A model generated the notes under the pieces. The model was not told the DNA's origin, ran no database searches, and worked only from the letters and a program-made list of their open reading frames with translations. From positions 317,726-381,725 of the forward strand of contig NZ_BAABAQ010000011.1 of NCBI RefSeq assembly GCF_039537505.1: 64,000 bases of DNA, written 5' to 3'. The stretch comes from Streptosporangium oxazolinicum. GTDB taxonomy: Bacteria; Actinomycetota; Actinomycetes; Streptosporangiales; Streptosporangiaceae. Numbering within the stretch: position 1 is the stretch's first letter; every line of letters begins with the position of its first letter. Positions 48,782 to 57,368 of the stretch are shown one piece after another. Made by a program: the position numbers and the translations under genes.

Positions 48782-49099
48782 TCAAAGGTGTGCCATGCCC
48801 GGGGTGCCGGGATCTATGCGAGAGCTGTCGATTCCAGGACGGACCTTGCGTCGGCGGAGACCGGCGGCGGTGAGCCGGACGACGAGCTCGCGCGAGGACA
48901 CGGCCTCGGCGCCCAGCGCGACGGCTCGCTCGTAGACGGTCTCGGGAACGTCGTAGTGGTCGCGGTCGAACGCCCGGCGCGGCACGCCGAGCAACTCGGC
49001 GAAGGCGTGCAGCTCCCCGGTCGAGCTGTCGCTGACCAGGTGTGACCAGAGCAGACCGCGCGGACCCGGCCAGTTGGGCGGGTCGATGAGCACGCTCAC
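48782..49099 (-). CDS. DUF4031 family protein
   Basis: A 105-residue protein of the DUF4031 family: VLIDPPNWPGPRGLLWSHLVSDSSTGELHAFAELLGVPRRAFDRDHYDVPE (conserved WSHL, RAFDRDHYDVPE) and VSSRELVVRLTAAGLRR. Function unknown. GTG 49099 overlaps the TetR stop by four bases (GTGA), so it is co-transcribed with the regulator. Confidence 0.88.
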   Translation of the reverse strand: MSVLIDPPNWPGPRGLLWSHLVSDSSTGELHAFAELLGVPRRAFDRDHYDVPETVYERAVALGAEAVSSRELVVRLTAAGLRRRKVRPGIDSSRIDPGTPGMAHL

Positions 49100-49647
49100 C
49101 GCCGGGCGAGGTCGAGCGCGACCTCCAGGGCGGCTGCCTGGCGTTCCTCGTCGGAGATCTCCTCGCCCCTGAGCATGAACCCCGAGGCGTGCAGCGCGAA
49201 CAGGGCCATCGAGTGCCTCAGCTGGGTGGGCAGGGGGTCTTCCGGATCGACGAGGAAGGCGAGCAGCTCGAACATCCGCTCGCGGGTCTTCTCCATCGTC
49301 GGGTGGTTCTTGAGCGAGGTCTGGTTGCGCTCGAAGAAGCGCATGATCTCGTGGTGCCTGCCCCGGTGCAGGTCGTCGGAGTAGCGGCGGATCAGCCCCT
49401 CGCGCGTCTCGTCGGTGCGCGGCTGGGACCGGGCCCAGGCGATCAGCTCCTCGATCGCCTTCACCCGGTTCTCCGCCAGACTGGCGATGATGTCGTCCTT
49501 TGTCTTGAAGTGGTAGTAAAGTGCCGCCTTGGTCACGCCGAGGGCCTCCGCGATCTCGCGGAGCGAGGTGGCCTCGTAGCCCTGCTCGATGAAGAGCTTC
49601 AGGGCGATCTCCTGGATGCGCGTCCGTGTGTCGGCGTGTTCCCTCAT
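49096..49647 (-). CDS. TetR-family regulator of the divergent exporter
   Basis: A 183-residue TetR repressor: HTH at residues 8-55 (TRIQEIALKLFIEQGYEATSLREIAEALGVTKAALYYHFKTKDDI, excerpted) and a C-terminal ligand domain. Divergent from a multidrug exporter with two similar 16-bp sites between them, a classic drug-induced derepression layout. Followed by the DUF4031 gene. Confidence 0.92.
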   Translation of the reverse strand: MREHADTRTRIQEIALKLFIEQGYEATSLREIAEALGVTKAALYYHFKTKDDIIASLAENRVKAIEELIAWARSQPRTDETREGLIRRYSDDLHRGRHHEIMRFFERNQTSLKNHPTMEKTRERMFELLAFLVDPEDPLPTQLRHSMALFALHASGFMLRGEEISDEERQAAALEVALDLARR

Positions 49648-49670
49648 GGTTCCCTTTACCGAGAAATCAA

Positions 49671-49740
49671 CTTGACGGCCGGCAAGTAAGCGGCCTACAT
49701 TCCAGCATAGCCGACGCTAGCCGGTCGGCAAGTAAGTAAG
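49671..49740. promoter_or_regulatory. Two TetR-type operator sites
   Basis: CTTGACGGCCGGCAAG (49671-49686, 14 of 16 palindromic) and CTAGCCGGTCGGCAAG (49717-49732, weaker palindrome) share the half-site GGCAAG and are each followed by TAAG. They lie between the divergent TetR and exporter starts. Confidence 0.7.
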
Positions 49741-49763
49741 ATCACAAAACTGGGGGCAAGAAA

Positions 49764-51347
49764 GTGAAGGAGACCGCGGCCGCGCCGGCGCGGCGCCGCG
49801 AGGTCATGGTGGTGCTGCCGGGCCTGATGCTCGCGATGGTCCTGGCCATGCTCGACAACATGATCGTCAGCACCGCGCTGCCCCGCATCGTCGGCGAGTT
49901 CGGCGGGCTGACGCACCTGTCCTGGGTGGTGACCGCCTACGTGCTCGGCACCACCGTCTCGACCCCCATCTGGGGCAAGATCGGCGACCTGTACGGCAGG
50001 AAGAGCATCTTCCTCGCCTCCATCGCCATTTTCATGGTCGGCTCCGCGCTCTGCGGCATGGCCGGATCCGAGATGCTCGGCGGGCCGTCCGACGGCATGA
50101 CACAGCTCATCGCCTTCCGCGCGCTCCAGGGCCTGGGAGCCGGTGGCCTGATGGTCAACGCCATGGCGATCATCGGCGACCTCGTCCCGCCCCGTGAGCG
50201 CGGCCAGTACCAGGGCATCATGGCCGCCGTGATGTCGCTCGCCATGATCGCGGGCCCGTTCGTCGGCGGCTTCATCACCGACAACCTCGACTGGCGCTGG
50301 GCCTTCTACGTGAACCTGCCCGTCGGGTTCGTCGCCCTGGCCCTGCTCGCGGTCAAGCTGCAACTGCCCAAGCTCCGCACCGAGCACCGCATCGACTGGC
50401 TGGGCGCGGCGCTGCTCTCGGTCGGCATCACCGCGCTGGTCCTCATCACCACCTGGGGCGGCAACGACTACGCGTGGGGTTCGTGGCAGATCCTCGGCCT
50501 GGCGGGGCTCGCCGTGGTCACGCTGGTGCTGTTCGTCCTGGTGGAGCGCCGCGTCGCCGAGCCCATCATGCCGCTCAACGTCTTCCGCGACCGCAACTTC
50601 AGCCTGATCTCGGGCGTGGGCTTCCTGCTCGGGTTCGCCATGTTCGGCGCGATCAACTTCCTTCCGCTGTTCCAGCAGACCGTCCAGGGGGCGAGTGCCA
50701 CCAACTCCGGCCTGCTGCTGCTCCCGATGATGGGCGCCGCCATGGTGGTCTCGCTCTTCGTCGGCCGCGCCATCACCCAGACCGGCAAGTACAAGCTGTA
50801 CCCGATCCTCGGTGGCGTGGGCATGGCGATCGCCATGTGGCTGCTCTCCCTGATGGACGTCAACACCCCCGCCTGGCAGACCGGCGTCTTCATCGCTGTG
50901 CTCGGCGTCGGCATGGGCTTCCTGATGCAGACCACCATGCTGATCGCCCAGAACAGCGTCGAGCAGAAGGACCTCGGCGTCGCCAGCAGCGCCTCGACCT
51001 TCTTCCGCTCCATTGGCGGATCGTTCGGCGTCTCGCTGTTCGGCGCGGTCTTCAACAACCAGCTCACCTCGAGCCTGGAGAGCAAGCTGGGCGCCGCGGG
51101 CGAGCAGCTCGCCTCCGGAGGCGCCCAGTTCAACCCGGCCGCGCTGCACGAGCTCCCCGCCAACGTGCGGGTCGGCTTCCTGGAGTCGCTGGCCGAGTCG
51201 ATCTCCAGCGTCTTCTGGTGGGCGATCCTGTTCGCCATCGTGGTGCCGCTGCTGGCGGCCTTCATCAAGGAGATCCCGCTGCGCGGCGGGCCCGAGGCGT
51301 CCGGATCCGAGGAGGACGACCGGCTCCCGGTCCCGGCGCTCGACTGA
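49764..51347 (+). CDS. MFS multidrug exporter, DHA2 family
   Basis: A 527-residue, 14-helix exporter: LAMLDNMIVSTALPRI (motif D1), GKIGDLYGRKSIFLAS (motif A), ALQGLGAGGLMVNAMAIIGDL, AMIAGPFVGGFITDNLDWRWAFYVNLP (motif C region) and IGVGMGFLMQTTMLIAQNS-type motif. GTG 49764. Likely proton-driven drug or metabolite export under control of the divergent TetR protein. A 60-base gap separates it from the GNAT gene. Confidence 0.92.
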   Translation: MKETAAAPARRREVMVVLPGLMLAMVLAMLDNMIVSTALPRIVGEFGGLTHLSWVVTAYVLGTTVSTPIWGKIGDLYGRKSIFLASIAIFMVGSALCGMAGSEMLGGPSDGMTQLIAFRALQGLGAGGLMVNAMAIIGDLVPPRERGQYQGIMAAVMSLAMIAGPFVGGFITDNLDWRWAFYVNLPVGFVALALLAVKLQLPKLRTEHRIDWLGAALLSVGITALVLITTWGGNDYAWGSWQILGLAGLAVVTLVLFVLVERRVAEPIMPLNVFRDRNFSLISGVGFLLGFAMFGAINFLPLFQQTVQGASATNSGLLLLPMMGAAMVVSLFVGRAITQTGKYKLYPILGGVGMAIAMWLLSLMDVNTPAWQTGVFIAVLGVGMGFLMQTTMLIAQNSVEQKDLGVASSASTFFRSIGGSFGVSLFGAVFNNQLTSSLESKLGAAGEQLASGGAQFNPAALHELPANVRVGFLESLAESISSVFWWAILFAIVVPLLAAFIKEIPLRGGPEASGSEEDDRLPVPALD

Positions 51348-51407
51348 CCGGCCGGCGCCAAGTCCCGACCCAGCGATCCCCAAGCCGTCCCCGCCACGAT
51401 GGGGGAC

Positions 51408-52364
51408 ATGAAGACGACCATCCCCACCCCCGCCGGATACCTCACCCGGCGCCCGCTGGCCGGTGACGCCCGCGAGATCCACGAGCTGATCTCGCTCTGT
51501 GACACCCAGGTGATCGGCAAGGCCGACATGACCCTGGACGACGTCGCCGACCAGCTGAACGACTCCTCCTTCGACGGGGAGTCCGACGGCTGGCTCGTCC
51601 ACGACGAGAGCGGGCGCCTGGTGGCGTGGGCCTGGGCCTGCCGCAAGGGCGGCAGCGACAACGTCGACGTCGACGTCGTCGTGCACCCCGCCGCACCGGA
51701 TCTGACCGGCCCGCTCTGGGACACCGTGACCGAGCGGGCCAGGCAGATCACTACCGAGCTCGGCCACGACCGGGCCGTGGTGGACATCGGCCTCTACCGG
51801 GAGGACAGCGGCAAGCGCGCCATCGCCGCCTCCCGAGGCTTCGCCGCCGCCACCAGCTTCATCCGGCTGCGCGCCGACCACGAGGGAACGGTGCCCCGGC
51901 CCGAGCTCCCCGCCGGGATGACGGTGCACGACGGGCTCACCGAGGAGGTACGCCGCCAGGGCCACGCCGTGCAGCAGGCCGGTTTCGCCGAGCACTTCGG
52001 GTTCACCCCGAAGGACTACGACGAGTGGTACGACGAGCTGGACTCCTCGGTCAACACCGACTGGGCGCAGCTGACGGTGGCCCGCCTCGACGGCGAGCCC
52101 GTGGCGATGCTGCTGGGGACCAACGCCTTCCTCGGCGACGAGAATTCCGGCTACGTGCGCCAGCTGGCCGTACTCCCCGCCTTCAGGGGCCGGGGCCTGG
52201 GCCGGTTCATGCTGCGTAGGGCGTTCGCCGACGACGCCCGCCGAGGGCGAGTCGGCACCTATCTCCACGTCGACGCCAACAACAGCACGCCCGCCCTCGA
52301 CCTCTACCTCTCGGTGGGCATGCGCCAGGTGCTGGCCATCGACGTCTGGCGGCGCACGATCTGA
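51408..52364 (+). CDS. GNAT-family acetyltransferase with two domains
   Basis: A 318-residue protein (from ATG 51408; ATG 51399 is nine bases earlier) with two GNAT units: an N-terminal degenerate one (YLTRRPLAGDAREIHELISLCD, SGRLVAWAWACRKGG) and a C-terminal one with the acetyl-CoA motif VRQLAVLPAFRGRGLGRFMLRRAF and VDANNSTPALDLYLSVGM. CACGAT at 51395-51400, seven bases before 51408, suggests a leaderless mRNA. Resembles mycothiol synthase architecture but without its specific signatures; substrate unknown. Confidence 0.85.
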   Translation: MKTTIPTPAGYLTRRPLAGDAREIHELISLCDTQVIGKADMTLDDVADQLNDSSFDGESDGWLVHDESGRLVAWAWACRKGGSDNVDVDVVVHPAAPDLTGPLWDTVTERARQITTELGHDRAVVDIGLYREDSGKRAIAASRGFAAATSFIRLRADHEGTVPRPELPAGMTVHDGLTEEVRRQGHAVQQAGFAEHFGFTPKDYDEWYDELDSSVNTDWAQLTVARLDGEPVAMLLGTNAFLGDENSGYVRQLAVLPAFRGRGLGRFMLRRAFADDARRGRVGTYLHVDANNSTPALDLYLSVGMRQVLAIDVWRRTI

Positions 52365-52463
52365 CCCTCACCACGACTCCGCCACACTCCGCCGCACTCT
52401 GCCGTACGGCACCGCGGAGAGGCGGGGCGTCCCCGGCGGCGTGGGCGGGGCCCGCCGTGACCG

Positions 52464-53759
52464 TCACCCGTCCGGGGTCACCCGGTGCTTGGAGAGGTGG
52501 GCCAGCACCGCCTGGTTGGCCTCCCAGCCGTCGGGGAACTTCACCGGCACGCCGAGCTGGACCGGCTCGGACGACGGGTGGGCGTCCAGGAGTTCGGGAA
52601 TGCCCGCCCTGGCCACCACGACGCAGGCGTGCCGGTGCCGGGAGGTGAGCACGCACAGCCGTCCCGACTCCAGGTGGAACGCGGTGGCGTCGCGGCGCCC
52701 GGAGAGCGGGTGCAGCACGATCGTCACGTCGTACTCCCGGCCCTGCAGCCGGTTGGCGGTGTCCACCGTGATCTCCGGGGGCACCCCGGCGGCCCTGATC
52801 GCGGCGACCTGGTCGCGGTGCGCGGCGCCGATGGCGATCCGCTCGGCCGTGACGGGATGGCTGCCGCGCTCGGAGTGCGCGACCGGACCCCGCTGGAGCA
52901 GCCGCATCGCCAGGACCGCGGTCGCCGCCACGGCCTCCGCGTCGGTGCGCACCGTGTGGCGGCTCGGCAGCTCGTACAGCGCCCACCCCGACACGGCCGC
53001 CTCCTCCAGCGCCCGGTCGTGGGAGGTGCGCATGCCGTTCACGGTGAACTCCAGCGCCCGGTCGTCGGGGCCCGTCCCCGCGCGGAACCCGGTGAACGGG
53101 TAGAACGCCTCGGAGACCACCGGGGCCGCCGATGCGGGCAGCCGCCAGGAGACCGGCAGCCGGTGCACCGGCAGGTCGGGGTTGTGCCGCAGCAGCACCG
53201 AGACCGCGCTCTGCACCGGATCCCACGACAGGCCCGCCCAGCGGTCGCCGTCCACGATGGAGAACGGGTCGAGCTGGCCGGGGTCACCCACGAACAGCGA
53301 CCGCTCGAACAGCGAGGCGATGCGCAGCAGCTTGTCCGAGCGCATCTGGTACGCCTCGTCGACGATGGCCCAGGGCCAGGTGCGGTCGCCGATCCAGGCC
53401 CACTTGTCGGCGGTGGCGATCACCACGGCCGGGTCTCCCAGGTCGGGCAGCTTGCCCGCGACCGAGACGTTGGGGTGGGCGAGGATACGGCCGGGCGTGA
53501 TGTAGCCGCTCGCCGACAGGCGGCCGATCGGCAGGTCGGGGTGCTCGATCGCGAGCCGCTCCACCAGGTCGTCGACCTGCTCGTTGGTCTGGGCGACGAT
53601 CATCAGCGGCTCGCCGGTCTCCGCGATGTGCCCCGCCGCCCGCACCACCAGCGTGGACTTGCCCGCGCCGGGCGGCGAGTCCACGACCACGCCGCGATGG
53701 CGGGGCAGGTCGGCCAGCACGGCCCCCACCACGGCCGCCGCCTCCTGCTGCGGGGTCAT
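52464..53759 (-). CDS. SF1B (Upf1/Dna2-type) helicase-like ATPase
   Basis: A 431-residue superfamily 1 ATPase. Walker A PPGAGKST (residues 29-36), Walker B VDEAYQM (133-139), motif III FVGDPGQLDPF (156-166), motif IV-like VSWRLP (203-208), motif V VDTANRLQGREYD (332-344) and motif VI TSRHRHACVVV (372-382). This set, in particular Q-G-x-E-x-D with T-x-x-x, is that of Upf1/Dna2/SMUBP2. The usual beta-barrel and stalk insertions are minimal. Fourth gene of an operon with a RecB-type Fe-S nuclease; a role in DNA end processing or defence is inference. Confidence 0.8.
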   Translation of the reverse strand: MTPQQEAAAVVGAVLADLPRHRGVVVDSPPGAGKSTLVVRAAGHIAETGEPLMIVAQTNEQVDDLVERLAIEHPDLPIGRLSASGYITPGRILAHPNVSVAGKLPDLGDPAVVIATADKWAWIGDRTWPWAIVDEAYQMRSDKLLRIASLFERSLFVGDPGQLDPFSIVDGDRWAGLSWDPVQSAVSVLLRHNPDLPVHRLPVSWRLPASAAPVVSEAFYPFTGFRAGTGPDDRALEFTVNGMRTSHDRALEEAAVSGWALYELPSRHTVRTDAEAVAATAVLAMRLLQRGPVAHSERGSHPVTAERIAIGAAHRDQVAAIRAAGVPPEITVDTANRLQGREYDVTIVLHPLSGRRDATAFHLESGRLCVLTSRHRHACVVVARAGIPELLDAHPSSEPVQLGVPVKFPDGWEANQAVLAHLSKHRVTPDG

Positions 53760-53844
53760 GCCGCACCCCCGTCACGGCTCGCCCCGAGGGGAGCGCACGC
53801 GACCGGAAGGGACGCCCCCCGAGGACGCGGGGTCCGGTGAACAC

Positions 53845-55314
53845 TCACAACCACTCCTCCTGCGCGTCGTCGTCACTGGGTTCGTACTCCTGCGGGGGCC
53901 CGCCGTGGGTCCACGGCGTCTGCTCCGGGTCGGGCAGCGCCGCCGACGACTGGAAGTCGTCGGTCAGCGAGGTGTAGGAGACCCGCTCACCGGGCTCGGG
54001 CACCGAACCGGGGGCCGGTGTCCTGCCCCGCCCCATCCCCTTGGTGACCTTGAGGGTGATCTCCCCGTCCGCGATCTCGACGATCTCGGCGGCGTGACCG
54101 CGCCGGTCGGGGCTGCCGACCGTGGTGCCGGGGGAGAGCCGCACCGGGTCGCCGGTCCGTACCGTGATCAGGGGACGGAGCTTGCGCGAGCGGCCCTCAC
54201 CCTCGCTGTGCTCGGGGTCGGCGGACGTCACCGTCCCGGCGAAGGCCTCACCGCTCAGCCGGTACTCGGCCATGAGCAGCGGGTCGTCGTGGGCCCGCTG
54301 CACGTCGTAGCTCGCCCGCGCCCGCTCCAGTCCCGCCAGCCGCGCGGCGGCGCCGACCGCCCCGTCCCTGCGCGCCTGAGGCGGCCCGCCCTCGGCGATC
54401 CGCTCGACGAACCGGGTGAACGACCCTCGGTCGATCTCCCAGCGGTCCTTCACCCGCGACCCCTCGGGCAGGGAGCGCAACAGGTTCACACTCCGCCACA
54501 TCAGCCGCCAGGTGGGTTCGAGCTGGGTACGCAGCGCCTGGCCGATCCGGTCGACGGCGCGATCGGTCGGCGCCTCCTCGTAGGCGCGTATCGCGGGACC
54601 GAGCACCTCGTTGTCGAAACCGGGGTCGGTGGCGGGACCGGCCGGAGGCCACAGCAGCGGGTCCTCGGCCTCCTCGGCCGCCCGGCGCCCCGACATTCCC
54701 GGCGGCGGATCGATCCACCCCAGCAGCGCCGCCAGATTGGCGTCCTCCAGGCCACTCTGCCCGGTCACCCAGTGCAGGCCCAGCGCCTCGGTGGCCGTGA
54801 GCAGCACCGAGGAGCCCGGCTGCCGCGACCGGTCGGTGAAGTAGGTCAGCCACCGGCCGAGCAGCGGCACCGACGGGTGCACCGGGTAGGGGCCGTCGGC
54901 CCGGCGGAACCGGGTGGACCGGCCCAGCAGCGCGGTGAACGAGGCCGCGGGCCGGTTCGGCACCAGGATCTGCGGCGCGTCCAGGCACCGCTCGTACGGC
55001 TCGCCGCTCTTGCGCTCGACCGTCTCGGTGCTCTTCTCGAACCCCTCGATGTACGGCAGCAGCACCTCGGCCAGCCCGGCGGCGAAGGCGAACCGCAGGT
55101 CCCGGTTGCGGGGCTGGGGAACGACGAGCAGCCGGGGATGACCCGGGTCGGTGCCGACCATGGCGGCCAGCGGCGCGGCGGCCTCGCCCGCGAGCTTGAG
55201 CGGGATGAGCACCAGCGGCTGGGCGGAGATGTGGCAGTGCCGGACCGTGGTGATCCGCTGCGCGACGCCGTCCCTGACGGCCCGCAGCTGCGCCAGCGCC
55301 GTCAGCGCGCTCAC
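53845..55314 (-). CDS. Unknown protein of the split nuclease-helicase operon
   Basis: A 489-residue soluble protein I do not recognise. GTG 55314 has GGAGGGG six bases upstream; the frame remains open to 55563 but that part codes an Arg/Asp repeat and is not likely translated. The N-terminal 250 residues alternate strands and helices (HISAQPLVLIPLKLAGEA, PRLLVVPQPRNRDLRFAF), the middle is helical (RLMWRSVNLLRSLP, SFTRFVERIAEG), and the C-terminal part has a small beta-barrel-like stretch (ITVRTGDPVRLSPGTTVG, AAEIVEIADGEITLKVTKG) and an acidic tail. The barrel might provide a nucleic-acid-binding domain to the helicase. Third gene of the operon. Confidence 0.75.
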   Translation of the reverse strand: MSALTALAQLRAVRDGVAQRITTVRHCHISAQPLVLIPLKLAGEAAAPLAAMVGTDPGHPRLLVVPQPRNRDLRFAFAAGLAEVLLPYIEGFEKSTETVERKSGEPYERCLDAPQILVPNRPAASFTALLGRSTRFRRADGPYPVHPSVPLLGRWLTYFTDRSRQPGSSVLLTATEALGLHWVTGQSGLEDANLAALLGWIDPPPGMSGRRAAEEAEDPLLWPPAGPATDPGFDNEVLGPAIRAYEEAPTDRAVDRIGQALRTQLEPTWRLMWRSVNLLRSLPEGSRVKDRWEIDRGSFTRFVERIAEGGPPQARRDGAVGAAARLAGLERARASYDVQRAHDDPLLMAEYRLSGEAFAGTVTSADPEHSEGEGRSRKLRPLITVRTGDPVRLSPGTTVGSPDRRGHAAEIVEIADGEITLKVTKGMGRGRTPAPGSVPEPGERVSYTSLTDDFQSSAALPDPEQTPWTHGGPPQEYEPSDDDAQEEWL

Positions 55315-55435
55315 CGGCCCCCCTCCGTCCGCCTCGCCGACCCCGCCGGGGCCGGACCGGGCTCGCCGATCCCGATCCCGGTCGCGATTCCGGTCCCGGT
55401 CGCGGTGGTTTCTCGCGCGGCCGGTTCTCCCGTCC
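55315..55435 (-). repeat. Short tandem repeats between nuclease and unknown gene
   Basis: 55367-55409 is built of 6- and 12-bp imperfect units such as CGGTCGCGATTC and CGGTCCCGGTCGCGG. In the minus-strand frame it would code Arg-Asp and Arg-Asn runs. It lies in the 121-bp gap between operon genes. Confidence 0.6.
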
Positions 55436-56563
55436 TCACCGCAGCGACTCCTCGCGCAACCGGTTCGCCAGCCGGAGCAGGCGGGCGATCTCCTCCTGGC
55501 CCTCGGCCGGTTCGCGGGTGCCCTCGGCCAGGCCGAGTGCCTCGTCCATGCCGGAGACGCCACCCAGCTGGTCGCGTACCTGGCGCCCGAGCAGGTCGGT
55601 GGACCCGCAGACGCGGGCCTCGTGACGGCAGAACATGCACAGGTCGCAGGTCGACAGGCAGTCGGGCGCGTAGCGGGCGGGCACCTGGAGCAGTGCCTGG
55701 GCCAGCTCCTCCGCCGAGCGGGTCGGCACGCCGTCCTCGCCGGGGGCCAGGTCGAAGGTGAGATCGCCGGGCAGGCCCTCCAGCAGGCGCTCGACCCTGG
55801 TCATCCGGGCGAGCTGGCGGTTGAGGACCGAGAGATGCTTGCGCACGTCGACCAGCGCCGCCGTCGGGCGGTTGGCGAAGTTCTCCGGGCAGACGAGGAC
55901 CACGTCGTGGGAGACGCGCTCCGGGGCGTGCCCGAGCTCGGCCATGAGCGTGCGCAGCGCCATGACGTAGACCGCCGCCTGCCGCGCCGCCGCCGCGACC
56001 TTGTCCGGCTCGGCCTGGCCGTCGATCACGCTGAACGACTTGATCTCGACGATGTGGAAGCGCCCCCCGATCTGGAAGGCCACCACGTCGGGCTCCAGGT
56101 ACGAGGTGTGCCCGGCGATCTCCAGGCTGAACAGCGGGTGGTCGTAGAACACCGCGGTCCCGTCGTCCTCGCGCGCCGCGCGGTCGATCAGCGCCCGGGT
56201 GTGCGAGTGGCGCAGGTGGGAGCCGACGCTCTCCACGTCCCGGTAGCCGACCTGGGCGACCTCCAGGCCGAGCAGCTCGCGCAGGAGCCGCAGCAGCTCG
56301 GCGCAGCCGTTCTCCTTCACCAGCGACTCGAACACGTTTCCACGGGTGATCGCGAACTGGGACTGGCCGAACGGCGCGGGGAAGCCGACGTGCCGGGCCG
56401 TGAGGTCCTTGTCGATCCCCGCGGCGTCCATCACCGCCCGGCGCGCGCAGCCGGGGTTGGCGGCCAGCGCCGCGATGGCCCGCGCGTCGTGCGGGTGGGA
56501 CGGCATCGGCCCGCGCAGCTCGTCAAGCCTGTTCAGGAATGACCTCTCCCCGAGCTTGTTCAT
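55436..56563 (-). CDS. RecB-family Fe-S nuclease (Cas4/AddB/Dna2-like)
   Basis: A 375-residue nuclease with the complete PD-(D/E)XK set: motif I G75-x3-E79 (RGNVFES), Asp159 (LEPDVVAFQ), E173-I-K175 (IVEIKSF) and the RecB-specific Q195-x3-Y199 (RQAAVY). Cys39 (NPGCARRA) and C302, C306, C309, C312 (CLSTCDLCMFC) with C319 provide a 4Fe-4S site, as in Cas4, AddB and Dna2. It therefore probably cuts single-stranded DNA. 28 bases after the gene for the 258-residue protein; second gene of the operon. No Cas genes are near. Confidence 0.85.
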   Translation of the reverse strand: MNKLGERSFLNRLDELRGPMPSHPHDARAIAALAANPGCARRAVMDAAGIDKDLTARHVGFPAPFGQSQFAITRGNVFESLVKENGCAELLRLLRELLGLEVAQVGYRDVESVGSHLRHSHTRALIDRAAREDDGTAVFYDHPLFSLEIAGHTSYLEPDVVAFQIGGRFHIVEIKSFSVIDGQAEPDKVAAAARQAAVYVMALRTLMAELGHAPERVSHDVVLVCPENFANRPTAALVDVRKHLSVLNRQLARMTRVERLLEGLPGDLTFDLAPGEDGVPTRSAEELAQALLQVPARYAPDCLSTCDLCMFCRHEARVCGSTDLLGRQVRDQLGGVSGMDEALGLAEGTREPAEGQEEIARLLRLANRLREESLR

Positions 56564-56591
56564 GAGCCGGTCTCCCCGTCCAGCCTGGTCT

Positions 56592-57368
56592 TCAACAGGC
56601 CCCCCTCAAGGTGTTCATCGCGGTGGCGCCGAACAGGCGCTCCACGTCCGGTAGTTGCCTCGTCGCCCGCGCCGCCACCTCGGCCCGCTGCGCCGAGTCG
56701 GCGGCCAGGTGCACCTCCAGCTCGGCCCGCGCCGCGCGGATCGCGGTCGCCGGGTCGGCCGGGGCGAAGCCCTCGACGGCGCCCGGGATGTTCTGCGCCA
56801 TCCGCGACAGCAGCCGCACCGCCCCCGAGGGCGGCTCCGCCAGCCGCGTCAGGTGCTCGGCGACGCGCATGGCCGAGGTGAGGAAGTCGACGCGCGGGCT
56901 CAGCGGCCCCAGCACCCGCAGCTCGGGGGGCCACGTGCTGTCGGCGAGCAGCCCCCGCGCGGGGGAGAGGCGGTCGGTCAGCGCGGCGCACAGGTAGTAC
57001 GGCCTGGCGTAGGGGTCGCCGCGGAACGAGCGCTCCTCGTCGCGCCGCAGGCTGGTCAGCTGGGAGCCGCGCAGCTCACGGGAGAAGAAGGCGTCGTTCA
57101 CCGCCACGATCAGCTTGGCCGACGTCGGCACGCCCAGCATGGCCAGTGCCTGGTGCACCTGTTCCCTGATGGGCAGCAGCGGGGTCTCGGGGTCGTGCGG
57201 CGGTGCCGGGGCCTCGGAGGTTATCGCCGCGTCCCACGCCTGTTCCGCCCTGCGCAGGTCCCCGCGCAGCGACCGGGCGAGCGAGTTCTCCCTCGCCTTG
57301 ACCGCCCGTCGCACCTCGGCGCGCAGGTCGGCTATTCGCCGTTCCAGCGCGTCCAGTGGATCACTCAC
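56592..57368 (-). CDS. Coiled-coil protein, first gene of the split nuclease-helicase operon
   Basis: A 258-residue protein not matched to a known family. It starts at GTG 57368 (DPLDALERRIADLRAEVRRAV): residues 1-50 form a charged coiled coil, followed by a middle region (LPIREQVHQALAMLGVPTSAKLIVAVNDAFF, LRGSQLTSLRRDEERSF) that looks like a winged helix, and a helical C-terminus. No Shine-Dalgarno; TACGCT seven bases before GTG suggests a leaderless mRNA. The open frame continues to 57470 but is less likely. It leads the operon and might be its sensor or DNA-binding factor (inference). Confidence 0.7.
   Translation of the reverse strand: MSDPLDALERRIADLRAEVRRAVKARENSLARSLRGDLRRAEQAWDAAITSEAPAPPHDPETPLLPIREQVHQALAMLGVPTSAKLIVAVNDAFFSRELRGSQLTSLRRDEERSFRGDPYARPYYLCAALTDRLSPARGLLADSTWPPELRVLGPLSPRVDFLTSAMRVAEHLTRLAEPPSGAVRLLSRMAQNIPGAVEGFAPADPATAIRAARAELEVHLAADSAQRAEVAARATRQLPDVERLFGATAMNTLRGAC

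Noticed and set aside
49695..52268. 857-codon minus-strand frame
   Set aside because: Antisense to the MFS exporter and GNAT genes; dominated by Gly, Asp, His and Gln repeats with no fold signature.
55315..55563. N-terminal extension of the 489-aa protein (Arg-Asp repeat)
   Set aside because: A strong ribosome site before GTG 55314 and overlap with the nuclease 3' end argue that it is not translated.
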